Of a stretch of 50,790 nucleotides of DNA, positions 36,774 through 46,070 are shown piece after piece (positions within the stretch are counted from its first letter, which is position 1; every line of letters starts with the position of its first letter). The notes under the pieces were generated by a model. It did no database searches, was not told the origin of the DNA, and saw only the letters and a program-made list of their open reading frames with translations. Made by a program: the position numbers and the translations under genes. The stretch lies in the NCBI GenBank assembly GCA_023393375.1, contig JAEWLI010000100.1:1-50790 (forward strand), in the 5' to 3' direction. The stretch is from Bacteroidota bacterium (GTDB lineage: Bacteria > Bacteroidota > Bacteroidia > Cytophagales > Cyclobacteriaceae).

Positions 36774-36972
36774 AAAGCATAGTTTAGCAATTGCTTCTTT
36801 TATGCTTACCATTTCATGAACTCAAGACCCTTTATTTAATCAATCCTCTCCTTGCCTGATGTCCAATTTTTTGGTGGATGTGAACCTGCTTACTATTTTT
36901 CCCTTTGGTATAATCTGGCGTCATAAAAACTACCGAACTATTATTTTCGTTATATTTGAAAAAAACCTTGTC

Positions 36973-37137
36973 ATGGTAACTATTATTAAAAAAGGCATAA
37001 AAAAAGAGGAATTTGATAAAAAGTTATCCGGATTAAAACTTACTAAAGGCTTTAACTCGTATAAATTTTGCGGAATATTAAAGTTAAAAGAAGACCCTCT
37101 TTCAATTCAAAAGAGAATGAGAGATGAATGGGAATAA
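36973..37137 (+). CDS. Probable antitoxin of a PIN-domain toxin-antitoxin pair
   Basis: 54 residues from the ATG at 36973 (MVTIIKKGIKKEEFDKKL). The reading frame extends upstream to 36859, but that part is hydrophobic and unlike the rest. Highly basic N-terminus, KFCGILKLKEDPLSIQ and a terminal RMRDEW. The gene overlaps the PIN toxin by 14 bp, the usual antitoxin-first order. It should bind and neutralise the toxin and repress the operon. The antitoxin family is not one I can name. Confidence 0.75.
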   Translation: MVTIIKKGIKKEEFDKKLSGLKLTKGFNSYKFCGILKLKEDPLSIQKRMRDEWE

Positions 37138-37495
37138 TATTTTTCTAGATACCAACATCGTTTTATATTTAATTGGTGGTGATGAAACACTTGCAGAATT
37201 ACTTAACAATAAAAGGGTTTACATATCATTTATAACAGAGCTAGAACTTTTAGGGTACATGGATATTACAAATGAGGAACTCCAAAAGGTTGAAGAGTTT
37301 CTTACTGCCATCACAATTATAGATATCAATTCAGAAATCAAGAAAATCACTAATGAAATACGGAGGAATTATAAAGTTAAGCTTCCGGATGCCATTATAT
37401 GTGCAACAGCATATAATATGAATTTACCTTTAATGACTGCTGACAAAAATTTATCTAAATTAACCGAAATAAATATACTGCAATACGAACAATAA
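37124..37495 (+). CDS. PIN-domain ribonuclease toxin (VapC-like)
   Basis: 123 residues, standard PIN length. Acidic active-site residues are all visible: D9 in FLDTNIV, E39 in FITELELLG, D89 in LPDAIICATA and D107 in TADKNL. PIN toxins cut tRNA or rRNA with Mg2+ or Mn2+ when the antitoxin is lost. It lies in the accessory stretch between the chemoreceptor break and the LprI-like gene. Confidence 0.9.
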   Translation: MNGNNIFLDTNIVLYLIGGDETLAELLNNKRVYISFITELELLGYMDITNEELQKVEEFLTAITIIDINSEIKKITNEIRRNYKVKLPDAIICATAYNMNLPLMTADKNLSKLTEINILQYEQ

Positions 37496-37587
37496 ATGCC
37501 CCTTATCATAGTCACTTCTTTGCAATTGCATCCGTCATCAATTTAAAGACACTCAAAAAAAGTATTAAGATGTAATCTATAAACAGC

Positions 37588-38140
37588 ATGAATAATCTAC
37601 CAATCATATTGCTACTTGTGTTTATAACACTCAACGGGTCATTTGCTCAGGATAACGACTTATTGGTCAAAGACATCAGAAAAAATTATTATCACATCAG
37701 AGAAAATCTGGATTCCTACGATACGACCATGATTCAAATGGGATGAATCAACTGAAGGAGGTGAGGCGATAGGATTCTATGACAAGGAAGAGGTGAAATT
37801 AGTAGAAGTGGTTTTATTAGGGGAAACAGGCAAACATAAAATTGAGTACTACTTCCATAATGGAAAGTTAATTTTCGTCTTTAACCAAAAATTTGTCTAT
37901 AACAGGCCGATCTATTGGGACGAGCAGACTGCGAAAGCAAATGGCGATGATGAATTTTTCGACCCTAACAAAACGACTGTAACAGAAGACAGATATTACT
38001 TCAACGATGAAAAATTATTTCTATGGCTTGATAATGACAGAAATGAAGTTGATCTGGCAAAAGGGAATAATGCAATAGCCGGGAAAAGATTAATTGCTGA
38101 CAGTTATAAATTGAGAGATGAATTGAAATTGGAGAAATAG
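37588..38140 (+). pseudogene. Frameshifted exported protein gene
   Basis: The ATG at 37588 gives a signal peptide (LLLVFITLNGSFAQ) and about 52 residues before TGA at 37744. The +1 frame then continues from about 37739 as WDESTEGGEAIGFYDKEE through KIEYYFHNGKLIFVF and DRYYFNDEKLFLWLD to the stop at 38138. Dropping one A from the AAA run at 37736-37738 joins both halves as MIQ-WDESTEGGE into one protein of about 183 residues. It resembles unnamed Bacteroidota periplasmic proteins. Either a real frameshift or a homopolymer sequencing error. Confidence 0.7.
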
Positions 38141-38236
38141 ATAAAATTGCAAATTCGGGGGGATAAGGAAGGTTTAATGTAATATTGTACATTATCCAAT
38201 TAATAGACTATACCCAAAGAAACAAAACGATACCTT

Positions 38237-38647
38237 ATGAAATCCATAGTTACACTCATTTTATTTCTTTCTCTAAATCGTGTTTTTGGGCAAACCGACA
38301 AAGAACACCCAATTGATGTAGAATTAGAAACTTGCCTTTCCTACAGTGAAAATCAAACTACCATAGGAATGACTCAATGTGTGGTTCGAGCGATAGAAAA
38401 ATGGGATAAAGAACTCAACACAAAATACCAATTATTACTAAACCTTTTGACAGATGAGCAAAAGGTAAAATTGAGAAATGCCCAAAGGCAATGGTTGGCG
38501 TTTAGAGACAAGGAAATTGAATTTTCCAATCAATTATATACAGATATGCAAGGTACAATGTGGGGTATAGTTGCCGCGCAAACCAAACTTGAATTAACCA
38601 GACAGAGAACACTTGAACTCACAAAATACATTTCAAATTTAAATTAA
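38237..38647 (+). CDS. LprI-like (DUF1311) exported protein
   Basis: 136 residues: signal peptide (ending VFGQ, 1-18) and the lysozyme-inhibitor-LprI-type domain with two cysteines (ETCLSYSENQ and MTQCVVRA), KWDKELNTKYQLLLN and RNAQRQWLAFRD. Members are periplasmic; a few inhibit lysozyme, but most are untested. It follows the frameshifted gene by about 100 bp. Confidence 0.8.
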   Translation: MKSIVTLILFLSLNRVFGQTDKEHPIDVELETCLSYSENQTTIGMTQCVVRAIEKWDKELNTKYQLLLNLLTDEQKVKLRNAQRQWLAFRDKEIEFSNQLYTDMQGTMWGIVAAQTKLELTRQRTLELTKYISNLN

Positions 38648-38652
38648 TGCTC

Positions 38653-38671
38653 TTAGTCATAGTATGACTAA
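38653..38671. repeat. 19-bp palindrome after the LprI-like gene
   Basis: TTAGTCATA-G-TATGACTAA is perfect around a single central base. No T run follows. It could be an operator for the DUF2807 gene 200 bp on or a simple cruciform. Confidence 0.4.
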
Positions 38672-38868
38672 TTCCACAGGAACATCCTGGTGAGTCTGTC
38701 GCAATACTAAATGGTATAAATAGTGATTTTGGTCTTTTTAATGGTATTCCTATATTAGCTTATTGTCAAGCTTTAACTTTTTTAAAAAATATTACTGATT
38801 TGCATTAGGGTAATTGGCTTTCCGATTGTCTTAACCATAAAAAAGCGGTTTTAATTTTTTTAAATATC

Positions 38869-39618
38869 ATGGAAAGGAAGTTTTTAGCATTTGTTTTTTT
38901 ATCATTTGGTTTATTGTGCCTGAATAGTTGTATTATTTGCGACGATTGTATTAATGACTGCAATAGTTGTGGGAACTGCGTTAAAGGAAGAGGAGGAATT
39001 ATATCAAGGGAGCTCCATTTAGACCCATTCCACAGTTTTACGATACCAGGTTCAGCAAAAGTTATTCTTATGCAGGGTGAAAACCAGGAGGTAGTTGTTG
39101 AAGGGCAATCAAATATTATCGACCTTATTGAATTAAGAATATCCAACGGCAATTGGCATATTGGTTATGAGGAATGTATTGAAGATTATGATGAGCTGGT
39201 TTATTATATTACCATCCCTGAAATCAGTAGTATAGGCGTTGCCGGTTCAGGGTCAATCGAAACGAACGGTTTGATAACCGGCGAGGTACTTGAAATCAAA
39301 ATTGGCGGATCAGGAAATGTACAGGTTGTTGGCCACTTTGATGAAATTTACGGAGAAATTGCCGGTTCAGGAAATATTACTTTATCCGGGGTGGCTTTTT
39401 ATGAGGAATTTGATATTGCAGGTTCCGGCAATATCTATTCTTATGACATGATAGTCCGGGAAGCTGATATCAGAATTGCCGGGTCTGGTGATGCGAAAGT
39501 AAATGTAGCAGCCTTACTGGCAGTTCAGATCGCCGGGAGTGGCAATGTTTATTACAAGGGAAATCCTGAAATTGATGTTTCAATAGTCGGATCGGGCAAT
39601 CTGATTAAAAAAGATTAA
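38869..39618 (+). CDS. Head-GIN domain (DUF2807) lipoprotein, putative adhesin-like
   Basis: 249 residues. A short hydrophobic N-terminus ends in LNSC (C21, lipobox-like), followed at once by a cysteine-rich linker with Cys at 21, 24, 27, 31, 34 and 37. The rest is a right-handed beta-helix-like DUF2807 domain with repeated GSGN/GSGS turns (VAGSGSIE, IGGSGNVQ, IAGSGNIT, IAGSGNIY, IAGSGDAK, IAGSGNVY, IVGSGNLI). The function of this family is not established. The cysteine cluster could bind metal. Confidence 0.85.
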   Translation: MERKFLAFVFLSFGLLCLNSCIICDDCINDCNSCGNCVKGRGGIISRELHLDPFHSFTIPGSAKVILMQGENQEVVVEGQSNIIDLIELRISNGNWHIGYEECIEDYDELVYYITIPEISSIGVAGSGSIETNGLITGEVLEIKIGGSGNVQVVGHFDEIYGEIAGSGNITLSGVAFYEEFDIAGSGNIYSYDMIVREADIRIAGSGDAKVNVAALLAVQIAGSGNVYYKGNPEIDVSIVGSGNLIKKD

Positions 39619-39976
39619 AGCTTTTATAATAGGGTCAGGTATGGCGGGGTACCTCAATTGCACAGACAATCTTTTTTAATTGGGCAGAATCACTGCCCAG
39701 GTTTTTACATTTAGGTTACCATTTTCGTATAAGCCAGAACTATTCACCTTATAACCACATACAGGTAAAACTGATTTTCTATTCTCAAATTCAAATCATC
39801 CATTTTGTCATAATTTTTGCACCAAAATGCAAAAATTTCGCCAAAATGATTTAACATTCTCCTTTTTCACCACGGGTTTCACCCGTGGCTACAAATATTT
39901 GACCCCGCTGGGGTCTTAAACCTCCAAATAAACCAAAGGCCTATTCGATCCGTCCACATTTATACTAAATTCTCTT
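39619..39976. repeat. Intergenic region with two REP-like hairpins
   Basis: 358 bp between convergent genes. CCACGGGT/ACCCGTGG (39870-39888, 3-nt loop) and GACCCC/GGGGTC (39901-39915) sit 12 bp apart. They look like the same kind of element as at 23483-23842. No gene seen. Confidence 0.7.
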
Positions 39977-42058
39977 CTATATCAATCCCTTTGCTTCCAA
40001 ATTCGCTCTCAACTTTTTGTGGGTATCCCAGAACTTCTGACTGATATCTCCAAATACTTTTTTATATTCAGGTGAATGTTTGATGGGATCAATTACGGGA
40101 TCCAATTCCAATAAAAGTATCCAATACCAGAAATTATCTTCTTTGGAAAACAACTTGAAATGCGCTATGGCTTTTTGATGGGCTCCTTCCCAACAATAAT
40201 ATGCTGCATATCCCAAATCCCTGTAAATGGATTGGTCTTCATCGAGACCTTGCTTATAGCTATTTATCAATTCGGGCACTCTTTCCTTCTGTCCTATTTT
40301 GTCAAGTGTTATGGCAATCTTCAGATTTTCATGCTTGTAAATATCTACTTGCATCGTTTCTCTTACGTGCATAAACTTTTGATAATACCTGTTGGCACCT
40401 TCATAATCCCTCATCAAGTAGTGAATTTTTGCCACGTCCTGCAAAATATCCAGCCTAAGTGTATCTTTATCATATTCTTTTATCAAGAGCTCTTTGGTTT
40501 TTTCCAGATTTTTGTCGCGTGCCAATAGTATAAAGGCTTTGAGATATCCAGCGTAACGATTTTCGGAGTTATAATCCAATGACTTATTCACATAAGTGAA
40601 AGCTTCATTAATAAAACCAGCTTGGATAAGGGCATTGCTTAACTGTAAATAGTCCATACTGGCAGCTATGGAATCCTTGCCCGCAATATCCAACTGAACT
40701 TTTTGGAGGGCGTATTCCAGATATTTTGCGGTATTCGGAATATGGATATGATAAAGCTCTGAAAGAAAATGAAGGGTCAGACCAGAATTAGGATTATACC
40801 CTAAAGCTTTTTCCATATAAAAAACTGCAGAATCATGTTCCTTTTTATAAATATGGTTTAATCCCCTTGCTATCAAACTTTCCGGCAAACCTGGATCGAG
40901 CGTAAAAGACTTTTTGGCATATCCCTCCAGCTCAAGTTTATATTTTTTTTCCTCCTGATACATATCCATGTAAAAATAAACCATGGCGGCATTGGCATAA
41001 GCTAGTGCAAATTTATTGTCCAGTTCAATCGCTTTATTAAAATATGAAAGTCCTTTCTGTAAATCCTCTCCCTCATCGTAATAAAAGAAATCCCTGCCTT
41101 TTAAAAACCAATCATATGCTTCCAGATTTTTGGTGGGAATTTTTTCAATCCTCTTTTCTTCCTCTGGTGTCATTGCCACCTGAATCTCTTCAGCAATGTT
41201 TTTAGCCACTTCCTCCTGTAATTTGAAAATATCTTTTATATCTCCCTGGTATTGCTTTGCCCATAAGTGGTTATCGGTCAATGCCTCGATCAGCTGAATA
41301 TGCAATAGGATCTTTTCACCTACTTTCTGACCACTTCCTTCTACCAAATAATTTACATTGAGCTCTCTGGCTATTTCTGGAACCGACAGGGAAGTGTTCC
41401 TGTACTTTTCTGAAGACGTCCTGCTTATCACCTTCAACCCTCCTACTTTCTGAAGATTATTAAGCGTAGACTCCATAAGACCATTGATAAAATAAACATT
41501 GGAGGAGTCAGTGCTTTCATTTTTAAATGGCAATACAGCGATAGATTTCTCTATGTCGGCCGTTTTGGAGAATGAAAGTCTGGAATTAATATATAAACCA
41601 GCAGCTAAAACTATAATCAAAACCAAAGCCGTGATGATGTACTTTAGGTGATAGGACCTTCCTGGTTCGATGGTTTTTTCTTCCAAAACGATTTCGGTCA
41701 CTGTACCCTCTTCCGTTTTATCCCCTTTTCCTACATCTCCCGGTGGATATCCGTAATATTCACGAAAGCATTTAATAAAATAGGAAACATCGCTGAATCC
41801 GGTTTGGTAAGCAACTTCTGATACGTTCATGGAAGAATTTTGCAGCAATTCCATACCCCGCTTTAACCTGATCTGCCTGATAAATTGACTTACAGAAAGA
41901 TTGGTGATTTTTTTTATCCTTCGGAGTAGATTTGAGCGGCTCATGTTCATGGCATCAGCAAGCTCCGACACACCAAACTGTTCGTTGGAAATATTCGCTT
42001 CCACAATGGAGACGATTTGACTCAAAAAATCTTTTCCCGGAGGATTTAAATCTGTCAT
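39977..42058 (-). CDS. AraC-type transcription regulator with membrane helix, TolB-like and TPR domains
   Basis: 693 residues from the ATG at 42058 (MTDLNPPGKDF); an ATG at 42088 would add ten. AraC HTH domain near the N-terminus (about 15-115: FGVSELADAMNMSRSNLLRR, VSEVAYQTGFSDVSYFIKCF), one membrane helix (about 139-157), then a TolB/FlgO-like domain (SIAVLPFKNES through HLWAKQYQGDIKD, about 172-285) and tetratricopeptide repeats (about 325-680). The HTH lies in the cytoplasm and the rest would be periplasmic, so it is a one-component transmembrane regulator. Target genes are unknown. Confidence 0.88.
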   Translation of the reverse strand: MTDLNPPGKDFLSQIVSIVEANISNEQFGVSELADAMNMSRSNLLRRIKKITNLSVSQFIRQIRLKRGMELLQNSSMNVSEVAYQTGFSDVSYFIKCFREYYGYPPGDVGKGDKTEEGTVTEIVLEEKTIEPGRSYHLKYIITALVLIIVLAAGLYINSRLSFSKTADIEKSIAVLPFKNESTDSSNVYFINGLMESTLNNLQKVGGLKVISRTSSEKYRNTSLSVPEIARELNVNYLVEGSGQKVGEKILLHIQLIEALTDNHLWAKQYQGDIKDIFKLQEEVAKNIAEEIQVAMTPEEEKRIEKIPTKNLEAYDWFLKGRDFFYYDEGEDLQKGLSYFNKAIELDNKFALAYANAAMVYFYMDMYQEEKKYKLELEGYAKKSFTLDPGLPESLIARGLNHIYKKEHDSAVFYMEKALGYNPNSGLTLHFLSELYHIHIPNTAKYLEYALQKVQLDIAGKDSIAASMDYLQLSNALIQAGFINEAFTYVNKSLDYNSENRYAGYLKAFILLARDKNLEKTKELLIKEYDKDTLRLDILQDVAKIHYLMRDYEGANRYYQKFMHVRETMQVDIYKHENLKIAITLDKIGQKERVPELINSYKQGLDEDQSIYRDLGYAAYYCWEGAHQKAIAHFKLFSKEDNFWYWILLLELDPVIDPIKHSPEYKKVFGDISQKFWDTHKKLRANLEAKGLI

Positions 42059-42269
42059 ATCGAAATAAGTAGCTGTAAAAAGGGGCAATAACTACAAATT
42101 TATCCTTTATACACCACTTATAAAATCACAAACCTCTAAATGTTATCTATCGGGTTCTTGTTTTAACTTCGATATTTTTAGTTTAAAAAAGTTTCAAATA
42201 TGCCATGGTATAAGTGTCATGATAATTCAAATAATAAATATGGTTTGTGTTTGCTTACATTCTTATCTG

Positions 42270-42665
42270 CTAGTCCATTTTTATTGGGGTGCAAATTTCT
42301 ATTAAGAAACCATTATTATCTCTAACGTACCCAACAATTTGCCCCCACGGTTTTTCTGTTAAGGGTTCAAATTCTGTTGCTCCGGAATTTATCGCTTTTT
42401 GAAAATCCCTTTCGATATTTTCGGTAGTAAATACCAATTCGACACCAAATGGTTTTTTTGAAGTAGTTATTTTTTCAAATCCACTTTTGAAATTTGAATT
42501 TCCCAATGCCATAGAAGCAAAGGCAATTGTTGTTTCCCCTGTTATCAATTCTCCATAATCATTTTCGGGTGTGATAAATTTTCGGTCAAATCCGAATGCT
42601 TTTTCGTAGAATTCGATAGTTTCAGTTACATTTTCAACATAAATAATGTTATATGCGAATTTCAT
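42270..42665 (-). CDS. VOC-superfamily (glyoxalase/bleomycin-resistance-like) protein
   Basis: 131 residues, one VOC unit: NIIYVENVTETIEFYEKAFG at the start, VELVFTTENIERDFQKAIN in the middle and VGYVRDNNGFLIEICTP at the end with the metal-binding glutamate. Dimers form the active site. Possible roles include glyoxalase-like lyase, dioxygenase or drug-binding protein. It stands alone 211 bp upstream of the AraC-type gene, on the same strand. Confidence 0.88.
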   Translation of the reverse strand: MKFAYNIIYVENVTETIEFYEKAFGFDRKFITPENDYGELITGETTIAFASMALGNSNFKSGFEKITTSKKPFGVELVFTTENIERDFQKAINSGATEFEPLTEKPWGQIVGYVRDNNGFLIEICTPIKMD

Positions 42666-43055
42666 ATGTTTATCATTTTCAAACTTTTAGTTTCACAATG
42701 ATAAACCATTAGCATTTAAGATTGTATATACATCCTAAATTATCGAAAATTTATTTAAATATCAGAAATGATCAGGTAAGCTCCCGTACAATCAAACCTA
42801 TTGTGCCCCAAATAACTTCAAATTTCCCAAAACTTTGAAGTTATCGCTGCTTCAGGAAACAGTCTGTAAAATGTGGAGAGACTTTATGAATCATGTCTAT
42901 GCGCCATAATTACATCATATTTTATGCCGATGCGTCATAATTTATGGCTTGTACATCAAACTTCATGGTTTTAGCTTCATAATTATTTAGTCTTCTCTTT
43001 AGGATACACCGACCTTTACATCGAAATTTTTTAATTATATTTAAATATCTAAATC
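42666..43055. other. Intergenic region with nothing recognised
   Basis: 390 bp between divergent genes. Several loosely repeated CATAATT-type motifs lie at 42900-42990, without a clear period. It should hold the promoters of the VOC and ankyrin genes. Confidence 0.5.
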
Positions 43056-43655
43056 ATGAAAACAATGAAATCACGAATCCATGTATTAAAAATTATCGGT
43101 ATTTTTTTAACAGGTTTTTTATTTGTTGCCTCTTGTAATAGTCAGGTTAAAAAGGACGATACTCCGATTAACGCTTCACAAGTTAATATTAAACCACCCA
43201 AGGTAGATATACATACTGCTGTAGTTACCGACAATCTTGAAGCCCTTCAACAGCACATTGCTGCTGGAAGCGATATAAATACAAAAGATCCTTTTGGGGG
43301 TTCTACCCCACTGATATCCGCTACAGTGTTTGGAAAAACAGAAGCCGCAAAGATTTTGATAAACGCTGGCGCAGAGCTGGATGTACAAAACAACGATGGA
43401 TCAACAGCACTCCATACAGCGGCATTTTTTTGTCATCCCGAAATTGTACAAATGTTATTAAAAAACAACGCCGATACTACGATCCGGAATAAATTCGGAG
43501 CTACTGCTTATGAATCGGTAGCCGGTTCTTTTGCCGAGGTGAAAGAGGCCTATGATATGATGGGGGCCATGCTGAGCCCGATGGGATTGACACTGGATTA
43601 TGATTACCTTAAAAAGACAAGGCCTGTAATAGCTGAGATGCTGAAAAACGGATGA
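43056..43655 (+). CDS. Ankyrin-repeat lipoprotein
   Basis: 199 residues. Signal peptide with lipobox LFVASC (C27). Three ankyrin repeats follow (about 52-155: HTAVVTDNLEALQQHIAAGS, GSTPLISATVFGKTEAAKIL, GSTALHTAAFFCHPEIVQML). Ankyrin repeats bind proteins; such single-domain lipoproteins occur in Bacteroidota periplasm with no assigned role. A short helical C-terminus follows. An internal M4 could also start. Confidence 0.85.
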   Translation: MKTMKSRIHVLKIIGIFLTGFLFVASCNSQVKKDDTPINASQVNIKPPKVDIHTAVVTDNLEALQQHIAAGSDINTKDPFGGSTPLISATVFGKTEAAKILINAGAELDVQNNDGSTALHTAAFFCHPEIVQMLLKNNADTTIRNKFGATAYESVAGSFAEVKEAYDMMGAMLSPMGLTLDYDYLKKTRPVIAEMLKNG

Positions 43656-43660
43656 GTTGT

Positions 43661-43705
43661 GAAGTTGGGGAGTTGGAGAATTGGAGAGTTGGGGAGGTGG
43701 AGAGT
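43661..43705 (+). repeat. Short G-rich tandem repeat
   Basis: Units like GTTGGGGA and GTTGGAGA repeat about five times right after the ankyrin gene stop, giving a purine-rich strand with many GG and GGGG runs. Confidence 0.65.
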
Positions 43706-43844
43706 CGATTATAAAAGTCCAAAGATTTTATAAAGCATAATGCACAACCTTCATTAAAAAATAAAAATAATAATTCAACTATCCCATACTGTGGGTTATT
43801 CCCATCGGGAAATTTTTTAACACTAATTAAACGCTAAATTTAAA

Positions 43845-44942
43845 ATGACTACACTAAGCAGACGATATGATATAGATTGGATAAGGGTAATTGCTATTGG
43901 ATTGCTGGTGATTTATCATGTCGCCGTTGGTTTTCAGCCCTGGGGTGTAATGCTCCAGTTTGTTGTAACCCCAGATCCATGGGAATCCTTGTGGCTTCCC
44001 ATGTCCATAATTAATGTATGGCGGATACCCTTGTTATTTTTCGTTTCAGGGATGGGTGTCTATTTTGCCCTTCGCAAAAGAAACTGGCGACAGCTAATTA
44101 CAGAACGCTCCCGCAGGATACTTTTACCATTTTTGTTCGGGATGTTCTTTATTGTTCCCATCCATGTATTGATATGGCAGAATTACTATAAGATGAGCCT
44201 CTCATATTCCACCCATCCGGGTCATCTGTGGTTTCTGGCCAATATTTTTATCTATGTGGTGATCCTTTCTCCGGTTTTTATCTGGTTAAAAAGAAATGAG
44301 GATGGCAATATAGTAAGGAAAATAAAATGTTTAATAAGCTCTCCGTTAGGCATATTTGGGGCAGCTTTTGCTTTTGTTGCTGAAGCAGTATTGTTCAATC
44401 CCAGACCTTATGAAATGTATGCCATGACCTGGCACGGATTTTTTCTTGGTCTGATCGCCTTTTTCTTTGGGTTTTGTTTTGTATTGAGTGGAAAGCCCTT
44501 TTGGCAAATGATTTTAAAGTGGCGGTTATTATTTTTATCATTTGGTATCCTGCTTTTTGTGTTGCGTTTGACATTTTATTATCAGTATCCACCAATTTAC
44601 CTGGTAGCCATTGAATCAATCAGTTGGATCACTGCTGTGTTAGGGTTAGGATATAAATATTTGAACCGTCCGGGCAAAACATTAAGTTACCTGAGCCAGG
44701 CGGCTTATCCGGTTTATATCATCCATATGATTTGTTTGTATGCCGGATCAGCTCTCATCTTCAAAATTGATGTAGCGGCTCCTGTTCAATTTATTTTGCT
44801 ACTAATATTTACTTTTGTTGGTTGTTTTTTAATTTATGAATTTATGATTAGGAGAATAAAGTTTATCAGGCCACTATTCGGACTTCGACCTGACAAAATG
44901 GATAAAGAAAATCGGAAACCAGTGGTTGCAGGGGGCAATTAA
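43845..44942 (+). CDS. Acyltransferase 3 (OpgC/OafA-like) integral membrane protein
   Basis: 365 residues with about ten membrane helices. N-terminal RRYDIDWIRVIAIGLLVIYHVA carries the conserved histidine of acyltransferase-3 proteins, and RSRRILLPFLFGMFFIVPIH the conserved RR. Members transfer acyl groups (often acetyl or succinyl) to sugars, glucans or antibiotics at the inner membrane. The acceptor is not shown by the sequence. It is a single gene 190 bp after the ankyrin lipoprotein. Confidence 0.88.
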   Translation: MTTLSRRYDIDWIRVIAIGLLVIYHVAVGFQPWGVMLQFVVTPDPWESLWLPMSIINVWRIPLLFFVSGMGVYFALRKRNWRQLITERSRRILLPFLFGMFFIVPIHVLIWQNYYKMSLSYSTHPGHLWFLANIFIYVVILSPVFIWLKRNEDGNIVRKIKCLISSPLGIFGAAFAFVAEAVLFNPRPYEMYAMTWHGFFLGLIAFFFGFCFVLSGKPFWQMILKWRLLFLSFGILLFVLRLTFYYQYPPIYLVAIESISWITAVLGLGYKYLNRPGKTLSYLSQAAYPVYIIHMICLYAGSALIFKIDVAAPVQFILLLIFTFVGCFLIYEFMIRRIKFIRPLFGLRPDKMDKENRKPVVAGGN

Positions 44943-45028
44943 GGTGGTGTTTAACTGGATGTTCGTTTCAAGTGAATAGATCAATATGTGAAGAAATTCC
45001 TTCGATACAAATTTGAATACAATCAAGT

Positions 45029-45514
45029 TTAAAATCCGGTGCAGTCCTCAGAAGGATGATAAACACCTGCCCCCTGTTGATAAACCAGTTCAGCTCCTTG
45101 ATGACCGGTATAAATAAGAAAACCTGCCCCAACCAGCATTATGAAGAAAATCACAAATTTCAACCATGGTTTTTTAACGTTCAATAGGTTCTTCCAATAA
45201 GCGGCATCAAGTATTAGGGCAGTAGTAAAAATCCATGATAAGGCGTAAGCTGTATTTTCATGGTCTTCCAATACCGTGGGATCGCATAATGATCTGACAA
45301 CTACTGCATCGGCTTGTTCTCCCGTGTAAACACTTATCCAAGCAGTGATTACGCCAAATAACAGAAGTACACCCCCTCCTTCTTGCCATAAAAGATTAGA
45401 GCTTTTTATGCTGATGCCTTTAAAAACCAAGGCTATGATAAGCAGTGCAATAGGAAAATGAACGGACAAAGGATGCCAAATCTCTGTCCGCCAGAATTCA
45501 GGTACTTCTGTCAT
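45029..45514 (-). CDS. DUF2231-family membrane protein
   Basis: 161 residues with four membrane helices and the family motifs WHPLSVHFPIALLIIAL (about 9-25), YTGEQA and YTGHQGAELVYQQGAGV. The conserved histidines suggest haem or metal binding, which is not proven. Its ATG at 45512-45514 directly abuts the stop of the upstream lipoprotein gene, so the two are translationally coupled. Confidence 0.85.
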   Translation of the reverse strand: MTEVPEFWRTEIWHPLSVHFPIALLIIALVFKGISIKSSNLLWQEGGGVLLLFGVITAWISVYTGEQADAVVVRSLCDPTVLEDHENTAYALSWIFTTALILDAAYWKNLLNVKKPWLKFVIFFIMLVGAGFLIYTGHQGAELVYQQGAGVYHPSEDCTGF

Positions 45515-45832
45515 TTAGTCTAGTATCTTTACAGAGATAGGATCTAAGCGTTGACCTACTTTTTCTACCTGGACTTCAACATTCTGACCTTCGCTAAGCA
45601 TAGCGAATTCAACGGTTTCCCCATTTTGAGTCAGGGTAGTTTCCTCGGTAAAATAGAGTTCAAGCGTCTTATTATCCGCCGTTTCTACATAAATCTCGGT
45701 CTTCTCAGGCTCTACTTCTTTAATAACACCTTGATAAGTTCCAGATTCAACCACATCCGTACTTCCGCCGCATGCCATTACCATCAAAAAAATGCTAAAT
45801 GGTAAAAATGATTTGACAATAGATAGTTTCAT
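45515..45832 (-). CDS. Small lipoprotein of unknown function, OB-like
   Basis: 105 residues from the ATG at 45832, which puts a lipobox (VMACGGS, C21) at the right place; the frame continues upstream to 45919, but that part is not signal-like. The mature region is beta-rich: YQGVIKEVEPEKTEIYVET, then ELYFTEETTLTQNG and GQNVEVQVEKVGQR, like small OB/DUF5666-type domains. The stop codon abuts the DUF2231 start. Confidence 0.72.
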   Translation of the reverse strand: MKLSIVKSFLPFSIFLMVMACGGSTDVVESGTYQGVIKEVEPEKTEIYVETADNKTLELYFTEETTLTQNGETVEFAMLSEGQNVEVQVEKVGQRLDPISVKILD

Positions 45833-46070
45833 AAAAAAATAAAATTTATAGTTAGAAAACTCAAAAGTATTAAAAATTATGAACTTTCTGAAATGTAGAT
45901 GTGCAAGGTAAAAATTCATGCTGTAAGTGATTCTTGGAAATCAAGATAGGTGATAAAGATTAAATAAATCTCAATACAAGAATTTAACTCTATTTTCTAA
46001 AAGCACTGGAACTATCTGAGATTAAGCAGGTTATATGTTTATATTTATTTTTTCACCTAAACTATAGACC

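Noticed and set aside
36859..36972. N-terminal extension of the antitoxin ORF
   Set aside because: Hydrophobic, unlike the rest of the small basic protein, and the ATG at 36973 gives the expected size.
45833..45919. N-terminal extension of the small lipoprotein ORF
   Set aside because: It would bury the lipoprotein signal peptide 29 residues inside the protein.
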